From the NCBI GenBank assembly GCA_009992615.1, contig JAACVA010000017.1, forward strand, positions 1 through 16,874: a stretch of DNA of 16,874 nt. The letters run 5' to 3'. Shown piece after piece: positions 1 through 7,057 of this stretch. Numbering within the stretch: position 1 is the stretch's first letter; each line of letters opens with the position of its first letter. The notes beneath the pieces were generated by a model, which saw only the letters and a program-made list of their open reading frames with translations, made no database searches and was not told the origin of the DNA. The position numbers and the translations under genes are program-made. The DNA comes from Rhodobacterales bacterium (GTDB taxonomy: Bacteria > Pseudomonadota > Alphaproteobacteria > Rhodobacterales > Rhodobacteraceae).

Positions 1-587
1 AATTTCTTTTCGTGGGTCTCGGCAACCGTCAGGGTGATATGATCGAACAGCGATTGTTGCTCCAGAGCTTCGAGAATGTCGATCTCGGCCCCTTCGATGT
101 CAAGCTTGAGGAAGGTAATATCGCCATGCGCCGCGATATGATTGGCCAGAAAGGCCGGAAGATCGATCAGTGGCACGCTCAGCGTGGCCCCCGCAATCCG
201 CCGCCCGCCCGGCACCGTGGTGCTGCGCACGGTGCGAGTCAGCGGATCTTTGTGAAAGCTGCGGTCGCGCATCAGGGAGATTTCGCCGTTGCGCACCCCC
301 ACCGCAGCGTTGTGCAGCGACACGTTCGGGGCTGTGCCCTGGGCCTGCGACAGCGCGTCAAAGGCGACCGGATCAGGCTCGAACGCAATCACCCGCGCGC
401 CGGTGGCGGCCAAGGCACCGGTGACAAGCCCAACATTCGCACCACAATCAATCACAGTGTCATCGGGGCCCAGCCGGGGCAACAGCGCGGCAAGAATTGC
501 GTTTGATCCCGCTTCCCTGCGGCGCTTTTCGGCTTTCGACAGCATGGCGCGGTATTGCGCGAAAAAATCTGCAAGCCCTTGAAACAT
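1..587 (-). CDS. FkbM family SAM-dependent methyltransferase (3' end outside window)
   Basis: Reading from the ATG at 587, 195 codons stay open to the window edge, so the C-terminus is missing. The Rossmann methyltransferase signature VIDCGANVG lies near residues 45-53 and binds S-adenosylmethionine. It is followed by AFEPDP near 68-73 (end of beta strand 2, acidic ribose contact) and by the FkbM hallmark FLKLDIEGAE near 159-168. FkbM-family enzymes usually O-methylate sugars or other small hydroxylated substrates; the substrate here cannot be read from the sequence. The start lies one base after the stop of the upstream anchored protein (TGA-T-ATG), so translation is probably coupled to it and through it to glyQ. 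Family assignment is secure. A role linked to translation or envelope glycans is only inference. Confidence 0.88.
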   Translation of the reverse strand, partial: MFQGLADFFAQYRAMLSKAEKRRREAGSNAILAALLPRLGPDDTVIDCGANVGLVTGALAATGARVIAFEPDPVAFDALSQAQGTAPNVSLHNAAVGVRNGEISLMRDRSFHKDPLTRTVRSTTVPGGRRIAGATLSVPLIDLPAFLANHIAAHGDITFLKLDIEGAEIDILEALEQQSLFDHITLTVAETHEKK

Positions 588-588
588 A

Positions 589-1113
589 TCAACCGCCCCC
601 CTCGCGCGCCGGACAGGCCGGGCCCACATCGGTGCCGTCATATCGACGCTGGCCGCAATTGTTCAGCTGATGCCAGGCATAGGCGCGGCCATCGCCGAAC
701 ACCGCAATCACCCTGTCGACACCATATTCGATGTTTTCCTGCCCCAAAAACGCGATCGCCTCACCGGTTTCCAACGCGGCACCAATTGCAGCAGCGTCGA
801 AACACGCGAACCAGTCGGGCGCGGTCAGGGGCGTGGCCTTGGGATAGGTCACATAGGTTTCGGTCAGCATCGCCTGGCTTGACGGCGTGGTAAAACAGCC
901 GCGAAACCGCAGCGGCGAACTATTGGCGTCGATGCCGGTGAAATTCTCAACCAACATCGGCTCGGGCGCTCCGGTGACCAGCACAGTCAGTCGGATGTCG
1001 CCCGGCTGATAGGCGACCTTGTCGTAAAAGCCGTAAACCTGGAAATAATACATCGTCACACCGGCGATGAGCGATGTGATCACGATGGAACCCGCCATGA
1101 TCCGGCCATTCAT
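589..1113 (-). CDS. Small membrane-anchored protein, DUF6446-like
   Basis: A 174-residue protein. One N-terminal hydrophobic segment (about residues 5-25, GSIVITSLIAGVTMYYF) acts as signal anchor, leaving a periplasmic domain of about 145 residues. That domain has four cysteines (73, 104, 153, 167), enough for two disulfides. I recall proteins of this type beside glyQ in Rhodobacterales, annotated DUF6446; no biochemical function is known to me. The start at 1113 gives an ATGA overlap with the glyQ stop. The longer frame back to 1263 would lie inside glyQ and add a low-complexity stretch, so it was not used. The stop sits one base before the methyltransferase start. Existence of the gene is well supported by coupling, anchor and spacing; the DUF name is from memory. 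Confidence 0.8.
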   Translation of the reverse strand: MNGRIMAGSIVITSLIAGVTMYYFQVYGFYDKVAYQPGDIRLTVLVTGAPEPMLVENFTGIDANSSPLRFRGCFTTPSSQAMLTETYVTYPKATPLTAPDWFACFDAAAIGAALETGEAIAFLGQENIEYGVDRVIAVFGDGRAYAWHQLNNCGQRRYDGTDVGPACPAREGGG

Positions 1114-2027
1114 GCGGCCCACCCGCCCTGGGCCGTTTGCAGATAGGCGTCGGCACAGGCTTTGGCCAAAGCGCGCACCCGGCCGATATAGGCCTGTCGT
1201 TCGGTCACCGAGATCACGCCGCGCGCGTCCAGAAGGTTGAACAGATGCGACGCCTTGATGCATTGGTCATAGGCCGGGTGGGCCATGACGATGCGCGTTC
1301 CGGTTTTCGGATCATCCATCGGTTCGGCCAGGATTCGGGCACATTCGGCCTCGGCATCCTTGAAATGCTGCAACAGCATTTCGGTATCGGCCACATCGAA
1401 GTTCCAACGCGAATATTCCTGTTCGGTCTGGCGAAACACATCGCCATAGCGCAGCGGGATGGGCGCCGACGGATCGTTGAACGGCATCTCCATGACATGA
1501 TCGATGCCCAGCACATACATCGCCAAACGCTCCAACCCATAGGTCAGCTCGCCTGATACCGGACGGCAATCATGGCCCCCGACCTGTTGGAAATAGGTGA
1601 ACTGCGACACTTCCATGCCATCGCACCACACTTCCCACCCCAGACCCCAGGCCCCGAGGGTGGGCGATTCCCAGTCGTCCTCGACAAAGCGGATGTCATG
1701 CAGGGCCATATCAATGCCGATCGCCGCGAGCGAGCCGAGGTAAAGCGCCATCAGATCAGGGGGCGACGGTTTGATCAGCACCTGAAACTGGTAATAATGC
1801 TGCAACCGGTTGGGATTTTCACCATAACGCCCGTCGGTCGGTCGGCGTGACGGCTGCACATAGGCGGCCGCCCAAGGGCGCGGGCCAAGGGCCCTGAGGG
1901 TTGTCGCGGGGTGAAACGTACCTGCCCCCACCTCAAGATCATAGGGTTGCAAAACCGCGCAGCCCTGCCGCGCCCAATAGGTTTGCAACTTGAGGATGAT
2001 CTCTTGAAAACTGCGCGGCGTGTCCAT
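1110..2027 (-). CDS. glyQ: Glycyl-tRNA synthetase alpha subunit
   Basis: This is the catalytic alpha chain of the bacterial alpha2beta2 glycyl-tRNA synthetase, which activates glycine with ATP and charges tRNA-Gly together with GlyS. The 305-residue length matches the family. The start SFQEIILKLQTYWARQGC, then QPYDLEVGAGTFHP, the class II motif segment around YVQPSRRPTDGRYGENPNR, and QHYYQFQVLIKPSP are all diagnostic. Further on, the WEVWCDGMEVSQFTYFQQVGG and GELTYGLERLAMY stretches are typical. The ATG at 2027 begins MDTPRSFQEI, the usual GlyQ start; only a weak purine stretch (CGAGA) precedes it. glyQ is the first gene of a minus-strand operon. glyS is not in the window and may lie beyond the left edge. 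Confidence 0.97.
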   Translation of the reverse strand: MDTPRSFQEIILKLQTYWARQGCAVLQPYDLEVGAGTFHPATTLRALGPRPWAAAYVQPSRRPTDGRYGENPNRLQHYYQFQVLIKPSPPDLMALYLGSLAAIGIDMALHDIRFVEDDWESPTLGAWGLGWEVWCDGMEVSQFTYFQQVGGHDCRPVSGELTYGLERLAMYVLGIDHVMEMPFNDPSAPIPLRYGDVFRQTEQEYSRWNFDVADTEMLLQHFKDAEAECARILAEPMDDPKTGTRIVMAHPAYDQCIKASHLFNLLDARGVISVTERQAYIGRVRALAKACADAYLQTAQGGWAA

Positions 2028-2064
2028 GGAACGATCTCGGAATTAGGGAAGCAAAGCCGAACCT

Positions 2065-2093
2065 TGCATAGGCAGAAGGGCAACAAGGGTCAA
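2065..2093 (-). promoter_or_regulatory. Probable sigma-70 promoter of the glyQ operon
   Basis: On the minus strand, TTGACC (2088-2093) and TATGCA (2065-2070) are separated by exactly 17 bases, a good housekeeping promoter for an alphaproteobacterium. Transcription would begin near 2058, leaving a leader of about 30 bases before the glyQ ATG. Confidence 0.6.
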
Positions 2094-2200
2094 TTGCGCC
2101 ACGACATAACTTCAATGTTTCTTGACCTCCGGCCATATATGTCGCTGTTAAGGTTCACTGTCGCGTCGGGTATTCAAGAACAAGGGTTGATCGGGTTATA

Positions 2201-3958
2201 ATGATTGGTTTTTTCAGAACACTGGCGGTTATCTTGACAATGCTGTGGGCCAGTGTCGCCGCAGCCCAACAGGTTGTGTGGTTGCAGATCGAGGCCCAGC
2301 CCAGTGCCCAAACCGCGCAGGAACGCGCCGCCAGCTATGCCCAGCGCATCGAAAGCGTCCAGGGGTTTCGGCTTGGCAACACCAACTGGCACGCCATTGC
2401 AATTGGTCCGCTGGACGAGACGACAGCCGAACAGGAACGTGTCCTGCTGCGCCGTCAGGGGCTGATTCCCGGCGACAGCTTCGTCACCGACGGCAGCAAT
2501 TTCACCGCCCAGTTCTGGCCCATCGGCGGCGCGGCCAGCATGGCGCCCGCCCAGCCTGCCCTGCCCGCGCCGGCCCAGCCAACGGTCATCGCGCCCGCCC
2601 CGGTCGAGGTGCCCGCCGCTCCGATCGATGAAACCCCCGCCGAGGCGCGCCGCAGCGAGGCCCGGCTGAGCGCCGAAGAGCGTCGGCAGTTGCAGATCGC
2701 CCTGCAATGGGAGGGATACTATACCGCCGCGATCGACGGTGCCTTTGGCCCCGGCACGCGCAACAGCATGGCCGCCTGGCAGGCCGCCAACGGATTTGAC
2801 ACCACCGGCATCCTGACCACCCGCCAGCGCGCCGTTTTGCTGGCCGCCTATAACGCGGTGTTGGCGGGGCTCGGTATGGAAACCGTGCGCGATGAAGTTG
2901 CCGGAATCGAAATTGATCTACCCCTCGCGATGGTCGGTTTCGACACCTTTGAACCGCCCTTTGCGCATTATGGCGCCCATGATGGTGCGGCCTATCCCAA
3001 AGTGCTGCTGATCTCGCAAGCGGGCGATGTGGACACCCTGTTCGGCCTTTATGACATCATGCAAACCTTGGAAATCGTGCCGGAACAGGGCGCACGGGAA
3101 AAACGCAACGCCGCCTTCACCCTGATCGGCGAAGGCACCGATTTCATCAGCCACACCGAAGCCGTGGCGCGCGATGGCGCCGTCAAGGGCTTCACCCTGA
3201 TCTGGCCACGCGGCGACGAACAACGTCGTCAGCGGGTGGTTGAAAGGATGACGGCCAGCTTCGTCGCCCTGCGCGGTGTCGTGATGGACGATTTGGTTGG
3301 CGAGCCGACCGAAGACCAAAGCATTGACTTGTTGGCGGGTCTTGAAATCCGCCGCCCCGCCGTGTCGCGCAGCGGGTTTTACGTTGACCCCCGCGGGTCT
3401 GTCCTGACCACGGCGTCGGCGGTGCAATCATGCCGCCAGATCACCTTGAACGAAGAGGTCGAGGCCCGCCTTGTGGCAAGCGATCCCGCCACTGGCCTCG
3501 CCTTGCTGGCGCCAAACCAGGCTCTCGCGCCGCGTGCCTACGCCCGGTTCCAGACCGGCGTGCCGCGCCTGCAATCCGACATCGTCCTGTCAAGCTATGC
3601 CTTTGGCGGTATTCTTGGCGCGCCGTCGCTGACCTTCGGAACACTGGCCGATTTGCGCGGACTGGCGGGTGAGGACACGATCCGGCGGTTCGATCTGGCC
3701 GTGCGGCCAGACGACGCAGGTGGGCCGATCCTGGACACCAGTGGCGCGGTCATGGGCATGTTGCTGCCCCATGACGATCAAAGCGGGCGCACCCTGCCGG
3801 GCGACGTGGCCTTCGCCGTGGATGTCGATACCATCGCGCTGTTCCTGTCGGATAATAGCCTGAGCGCATCTGCCGCCGAACAGCGCCCTGCGCTGAAATC
3901 CGGACTGCTGAACGATCTGGCGGTGGATATGACGGTGCTGGTCAGCTGCTGGCGCTGA
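2201..3958 (+). CDS. Secreted SPOR-like / peptidoglycan-binding protein with degenerate trypsin-like domain
   Basis: A 585-residue exported protein. A signal peptide (residues 1-22, ending WASVAAA before QQ) is followed by a SPOR-like segment (about 24-108), a Pro/Ala-rich linker (112-148), a PG_binding_1 domain (about 157-216, with GYYTAAIDGAFGPGTRNSM), an unassigned region (230-380) and a trypsin/DegP-like domain (about 388-550). The protease fold is recognisable, but the catalytic positions are changed: VLTTASAV (Ser406 where DegP-type proteases have His in TNAHVV), DPATGLALL (Gly432 for Asp) and DDAGGPI (Ala506 for Ser in GNSGGP). It is probably a non-catalytic peptidoglycan-associated protein. 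Cys411 and Cys583 could form a disulfide. It is divergent from glyQ. The start is set by the signal peptide; the Shine-Dalgarno match is weak. Confidence 0.88.
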   Translation: MIGFFRTLAVILTMLWASVAAAQQVVWLQIEAQPSAQTAQERAASYAQRIESVQGFRLGNTNWHAIAIGPLDETTAEQERVLLRRQGLIPGDSFVTDGSNFTAQFWPIGGAASMAPAQPALPAPAQPTVIAPAPVEVPAAPIDETPAEARRSEARLSAEERRQLQIALQWEGYYTAAIDGAFGPGTRNSMAAWQAANGFDTTGILTTRQRAVLLAAYNAVLAGLGMETVRDEVAGIEIDLPLAMVGFDTFEPPFAHYGAHDGAAYPKVLLISQAGDVDTLFGLYDIMQTLEIVPEQGAREKRNAAFTLIGEGTDFISHTEAVARDGAVKGFTLIWPRGDEQRRQRVVERMTASFVALRGVVMDDLVGEPTEDQSIDLLAGLEIRRPAVSRSGFYVDPRGSVLTTASAVQSCRQITLNEEVEARLVASDPATGLALLAPNQALAPRAYARFQTGVPRLQSDIVLSSYAFGGILGAPSLTFGTLADLRGLAGEDTIRRFDLAVRPDDAGGPILDTSGAVMGMLLPHDDQSGRTLPGDVAFAVDVDTIALFLSDNSLSASAAEQRPALKSGLLNDLAVDMTVLVSCWR

Positions 3959-3969
3959 TATGCTCCTGA

Positions 3970-3996
3970 ACGGCGTGAGGCATGACCTTGCGCCGT
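3970..3996 (+). terminator. Hairpin downstream of the pseudoprotease gene
   Basis: ACGGCG (3970-3975) pairs with CGCCGT (3991-3996). Inside, AGG pairs with CCT across a 5-base loop after a 2x2 internal loop. It lies 12 bases after the stop codon. No T-run follows, so it may be a 3'-end stabilising hairpin rather than a true intrinsic terminator. The rest of the 207-base convergent gap also holds the 12-bp palindrome CCAGTGCACTGG (4014-4025) and a CGGGTCG/CGACCCG dyad (4081-4087/4109-4115), and no credible gene. Confidence 0.35.
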
Positions 3997-4165
3997 GACG
4001 TGTGTCTTGCAGGCCAGTGCACTGGGTGCGCCGTCAGCTCAACACGACCGGCCTTGTTCGTGCCGGGACATCGACTGCAACGGGTCGGTTTTCCTCAATT
4101 CATGGAATCGACCCGATGCTCTGCCTCTCCGGAATATCTGGCATCCGGTGCCATCGGTTTCACCG

Positions 4166-5614
4166 TCAGTTTCTCCAGAACATGGCGGTGAACAGAACAT
4201 AGACCGCCATCAACTCAAGCCGCCCCACCAACATTCCCAGTATCAACAGCCACTTGGCCAAATCATTGATCGGCGCGAAATTGCCCGCCGGACCAATGAT
4301 CGGCCCAAGGCCAGGCCCAATATTGCCAATTGCCGTGGCCGCCCCTGACAGCGCAGTCACCATGTCCAGCCCGGTCATCGCCAGCAACACCGCCAAAGCC
4401 CCCAGGGACACGACGAACAGCACCAGAAACGCCATGACCGAGTTCAGCACATCGTCATCCACTTTGCGTCCGTCATACCGCGGCCCGAACACGCCATGCG
4501 GCGAATGGATGCGCAATACCTGCGCGCTGATCGCCGAAAACAGGATCTGATAGCGGAAAATTTTGACCGAACAACAGGTTGATCCCGCACAGCCGCCCAC
4601 CAGCCCGATCAGGAAAAACACCACCATGGCGAAACTGCCCCAAAGCTGATAATCGACACTGGCATAGCCGGTGCCGGATATGATCGAGGTGACGTTGAAC
4701 AAGGCTTCACGAAACGCCTCTTCATTCGCGCGGTCCAGCAGAATTGTCTGAAAAACAGTCAGCACTGCGGTGACCAGAACGATTACCTTCAGATAGCCGC
4801 GCACCTGAGGGTCGTGCCACAACGGCTGCGCCGACCCCGCGATCAGTTGGATATAGCGCACGAAAGGCAGGCTGGCCAGGATCATGAAAACCGACGCGGC
4901 ATATTCCGGCGCCCCCTGAAACGCGCCAAACGAACGGTCCGTGGTGGAAAACCCGCCGGTCGACAGGGTGGTCAGCGCATGATTGATCGCCTCAAAGCTG
5001 GGCATCCCGAGGCCGAGATAGGTCAGGAAACAGACAAACGTCAGCACCACATAAATCCAGCTGATCTGCGCGGCAATCTCGGCCGCGCGGGGCAGGATCT
5101 TGCCCATCGTGTCAAACGCCTCCGAGCGAAAGATCTGCATTCCGCCCACCCGCAGTTCAGGCAAAAACACCATTGCCACGACGATAACCCCGATTCCACC
5201 GAACCATTGCAGCATTGATCGCCACAGCAACAGCCCGCGAGGCAGCGCATCCAGCCCAACGAACACTGTCGAGCCCGTAGTCGTCAGCCCCGACATCGCC
5301 TCAAACATCGCATCGGTCAGGCTGGCCTCTGTCGCCCCCAAAACAAAAGGCAACGCGCCAAAGACCGGCAACATCACCCATACGCCTGTTGTCAGAAGAA
5401 ACGTCTGCTGGATTGAAATCCGCTCGACAACACCATTGGCACAGGCCAACGCGATCAGCCCGCCGGTCAGCGATACGATCACGCCAGTTTCCAGAAACAC
5501 CGGCCAATGGCCGTTGTGCGCCACCATATCCACGGCCATCGGGACAACCATGGTCGCCCCGAGGGCGGCCACCAGAAGGCCAATCACATATCCAACGGGG
5601 CGCAGGTCGATCAT
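4166..5614 (-). CDS. trkH: TrkH/KtrB-type potassium uptake membrane subunit
   Basis: A 482-residue multi-pass membrane protein with the four pore loops of the SKT superfamily, each carrying its filter glycine: TTTGS (111-115), STGGF (218-222), SGTGY (313-317) and GNIGPG (430-435). The motifs LQWFGGIGVIV (135-145) and LGMLVGRLEL (459-468) are typical of TrkH. TrkH forms the K+-conducting dimer in the inner membrane and is gated by a cytoplasmic TrkA ring; no trkA lies in the window. The ATG at 5614 gives the standard MxLRPV start, but no clear Shine-Dalgarno sequence precedes it. The gene is convergent with the pseudoprotease and stands as a single unit, with folE2 ending upstream of it on the same strand. 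Confidence 0.96.
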   Translation of the reverse strand: MIDLRPVGYVIGLLVAALGATMVVPMAVDMVAHNGHWPVFLETGVIVSLTGGLIALACANGVVERISIQQTFLLTTGVWVMLPVFGALPFVLGATEASLTDAMFEAMSGLTTTGSTVFVGLDALPRGLLLWRSMLQWFGGIGVIVVAMVFLPELRVGGMQIFRSEAFDTMGKILPRAAEIAAQISWIYVVLTFVCFLTYLGLGMPSFEAINHALTTLSTGGFSTTDRSFGAFQGAPEYAASVFMILASLPFVRYIQLIAGSAQPLWHDPQVRGYLKVIVLVTAVLTVFQTILLDRANEEAFREALFNVTSIISGTGYASVDYQLWGSFAMVVFFLIGLVGGCAGSTCCSVKIFRYQILFSAISAQVLRIHSPHGVFGPRYDGRKVDDDVLNSVMAFLVLFVVSLGALAVLLAMTGLDMVTALSGAATAIGNIGPGLGPIIGPAGNFAPINDLAKWLLILGMLVGRLELMAVYVLFTAMFWRN

Positions 5615-5708
5615 TCAGCAGGCTTGGCCGCAGCGGGTGAAACTGTCAACCGCCCGCACCAGCCGCGCGACTTGACGGCGCAGTCAATGCCAAAAAAGTT
5701 GCGACATA

Positions 5709-5759
5709 TCGTCTCTTTCTTGCTCGAAATACCTCGGGGTTTGGGGCAGAGCCCCAATC
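5709..5759 (-). repeat. Rhodobacterales-type intergenic palindromic repeat
   Basis: On the minus strand TTGGGGC-TCT-GCCCCAA (5741-5757) is a perfect 7-bp stem with a 3-base loop. ACCCCGAGGTATTT and an A/G-rich tail follow. This GGGGCTCTGCCCC...CCCCGAGGTATTT arrangement is what I recall as a dispersed element at gene ends in Rhodobacterales genomes. It sits just after the folE2 stop and may serve as its transcription terminator or 3' stabiliser. Only one copy is in this window, so repetition is from prior knowledge. Confidence 0.55.
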
Positions 5760-5782
5760 ACGCCAGACGCCCCCACGCCGGC

Positions 5783-6886
5783 TCACCCGGTGTGGAACAA
5801 CCCGGCAAACAGCCGCGGATCAAAGCTGGCCTGATCAAACGTCGGCCCCTGGCACAGAACCGACACCGCATCGTGGCTGTGCAGGCTTTCCTGATGGCTG
5901 GCGATGACGCGGAAATCGGCAATGCGTGGATCTCGCTGCATGGCCTCGGCAAACAGCCGGGCGGCATCTTCGACAAAGATCGGATTGGCGGCATTCAGCT
6001 CGGCAAAGGCCTGTTCATCCTCGCGCTTCACCATCACCTGGGTTTCCGTGACGATCGCACTGCGGCACATTTCGATCAGATCCTCGAACAGCGGCGCGGG
6101 CGCGTCCAGGTCCAGCTCCATCGACAACCGCGCGACCGAGCGTTGCGAATGTGGCGTGGCCAGCTGGCCGCGGTTGGCGCGGGCATGTTCAGACAATTCC
6201 AGCGAACAGGGGCAGGTCGAGGAATAAACATAGTCCAGATGCACGATCCTTTGCCGCTGGCCGGCGCGTTCCACAAGTTCCAGCGCAATGTCGTAATACT
6301 GCCATCCCGACAGCCCCGAGCGCAGCGCGGTTTGCCGCATCGGAAAGGAAAGACGCAGCTGAATCCTTGCGTCAAAAGCGCCCAGATCGGCCTTGTAGGC
6401 ATCAAGCACCCCATCGACCACGTCAAATCCGAAGGTCTTGTCGGCCTTGGCATAAAAGCTGCGCATGATGCGCGACATGTTTATGCCCTTCTGATCCGCT
6501 TCCAGTGACACGCTGCCGGTCACGGCGGTTTCCAGGGTCACCTCCCCCGAGTCGCGGGTGAGATAGCGCAGCGGCAGGCGGAAATTGCTGATCCCGACAT
6601 GCTGAATCCGCTTGTGCGTGCCTTTGATCAGCGACTCAGGGCCATTTTGCAAATCAGGCAGCGTGGCCTTGTAAGCGTCATCAACGCGAAATCCATCGGG
6701 ATAGTCGCGCGACAGCACCGGATAGGCCACTGGGGCCAGGCCCGGCATCAACCGCGCGATGGCAGGGTCCAGCGTGTCGATCTCGGTTGCATTGGCCTGA
6801 CCGGCCCAGCTGCGCAGCACCCGAAGGGCGCGCGCGGCGTCGTCACGATTGGGCGCGCGCTCAAGTTCGGCCGTGTGGATGTTCAT
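5783..6886 (-). CDS. folE2: GTP cyclohydrolase I, type IB (FolE2)
   Basis: The enzyme converts GTP to 7,8-dihydroneopterin triphosphate and formate, the entry to tetrahydrofolate and also a queuosine precursor step. It is the FolE2 form, which is not strictly dependent on zinc. The 367-residue protein shows the family hallmark SSTCPCSLELSEH with the metal-binding Cys (225, in CPCS 225-228), PHSQRS with His246, and ETQVMVKREDEQAF (281-294). The KGTHKRIQHVGISN stretch (89-101) and C-terminal ASHQESLHSHDAV (329-341) are also typical. The ATG at 6886 is preceded at good distance by AAGGGG. It lies 171 bases downstream of metZ on the same strand, with dyad-symmetric DNA between them, so it probably has its own promoter. 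No classical FolE is in the window. Confidence 0.95.
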   Translation of the reverse strand: MNIHTAELERAPNRDDAARALRVLRSWAGQANATEIDTLDPAIARLMPGLAPVAYPVLSRDYPDGFRVDDAYKATLPDLQNGPESLIKGTHKRIQHVGISNFRLPLRYLTRDSGEVTLETAVTGSVSLEADQKGINMSRIMRSFYAKADKTFGFDVVDGVLDAYKADLGAFDARIQLRLSFPMRQTALRSGLSGWQYYDIALELVERAGQRQRIVHLDYVYSSTCPCSLELSEHARANRGQLATPHSQRSVARLSMELDLDAPAPLFEDLIEMCRSAIVTETQVMVKREDEQAFAELNAANPIFVEDAARLFAEAMQRDPRIADFRVIASHQESLHSHDAVSVLCQGPTFDQASFDPRLFAGLFHTG

Positions 6887-6950
6887 GGTGCGACCCCTTC
6901 TGTTTCAGTATCGGACAACGTAATCGGCACAATCGGTTTGTCACCGACAT

Positions 6951-6966
6951 TACACGTTTTCGTGTA
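6951..6966. promoter_or_regulatory. 16-bp dyad (candidate operator) upstream of folE2
   Basis: TACACG-TTTT-CGTGTA is a perfect 6-bp inverted repeat with a 4-base spacer, 65-80 bases upstream of the folE2 ATG. Next to it, 6920-6953 holds a longer imperfect dyad (GTAATCGG ... CCGACATTAC). Both could be repressor sites. They do not match a Zur, Fur/Mur or LexA consensus that I know for alphaproteobacteria. Confidence 0.35.
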
Positions 6967-6998
6967 CCGGGGCAAAACTGGATCACTTGCCGCCTGGC

Positions 6999-7026
6999 CT
7001 GCGACATTTTGATCAAAAAGCCGCAG
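6999..7026. promoter_or_regulatory. 28-bp interrupted palindrome between metZ and folE2
   Basis: The sequence reads CTGCG-ACA-TTTTGATCAAAA-AGC-CGCAG: a perfect 12-bp AT-rich centre, two symmetrical 3-base mismatched gaps, and perfect 5-bp GC arms. It lies 31 bases beyond the metZ stop. It could be a protein-binding site or a weak terminator, since on the minus strand the centre gives TTTTTGATC; the form does not settle which. Confidence 0.4.
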
Positions 7027-7057
7027 CCGAACCGATCCTTCGCACTGACATCGCGCC

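Noticed and set aside
1114..1263. 50-codon N-terminal extension of the small anchored protein.
   Set aside because: It would overlap glyQ by 150 bases with Arg/Gly-rich sequence. The ATG at 1113 gives a signal anchor and an ATGA overlap.
2122..2153. TTGACC at 2122 as the -35 box of the pseudoprotease promoter.
   Set aside because: No acceptable -10 box lies 16 to 18 bases downstream; TGTTAA at 18 matches only half the consensus.
3982..4348. Short overlapping plus-strand frames after the pseudoprotease gene.
   Set aside because: They overlap the trkH 3' end or carry no motif or ribosome binding site. The region looks like a convergent intergenic gap.
5680..5710. TTGGCATTGACTGC on the minus strand upstream of trkH as a sigma-54 promoter.
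   Set aside because: The spacing between GG and GC is eight bases instead of ten, and the next GC lacks the TT before it.
5507..6508. A 333-codon plus-strand open frame across the start of trkH and most of folE2.
   Set aside because: It crosses two convincing minus-strand genes and the gap between them, without motifs or a ribosome binding site.
7007..7018. TTTTGATCAAAA as an FNR/FnrL box.
   Set aside because: FNR sites have TTGAT and ATCAA separated by four bases. Here the half-sites overlap with no spacer, so only a generic palindrome is claimed.
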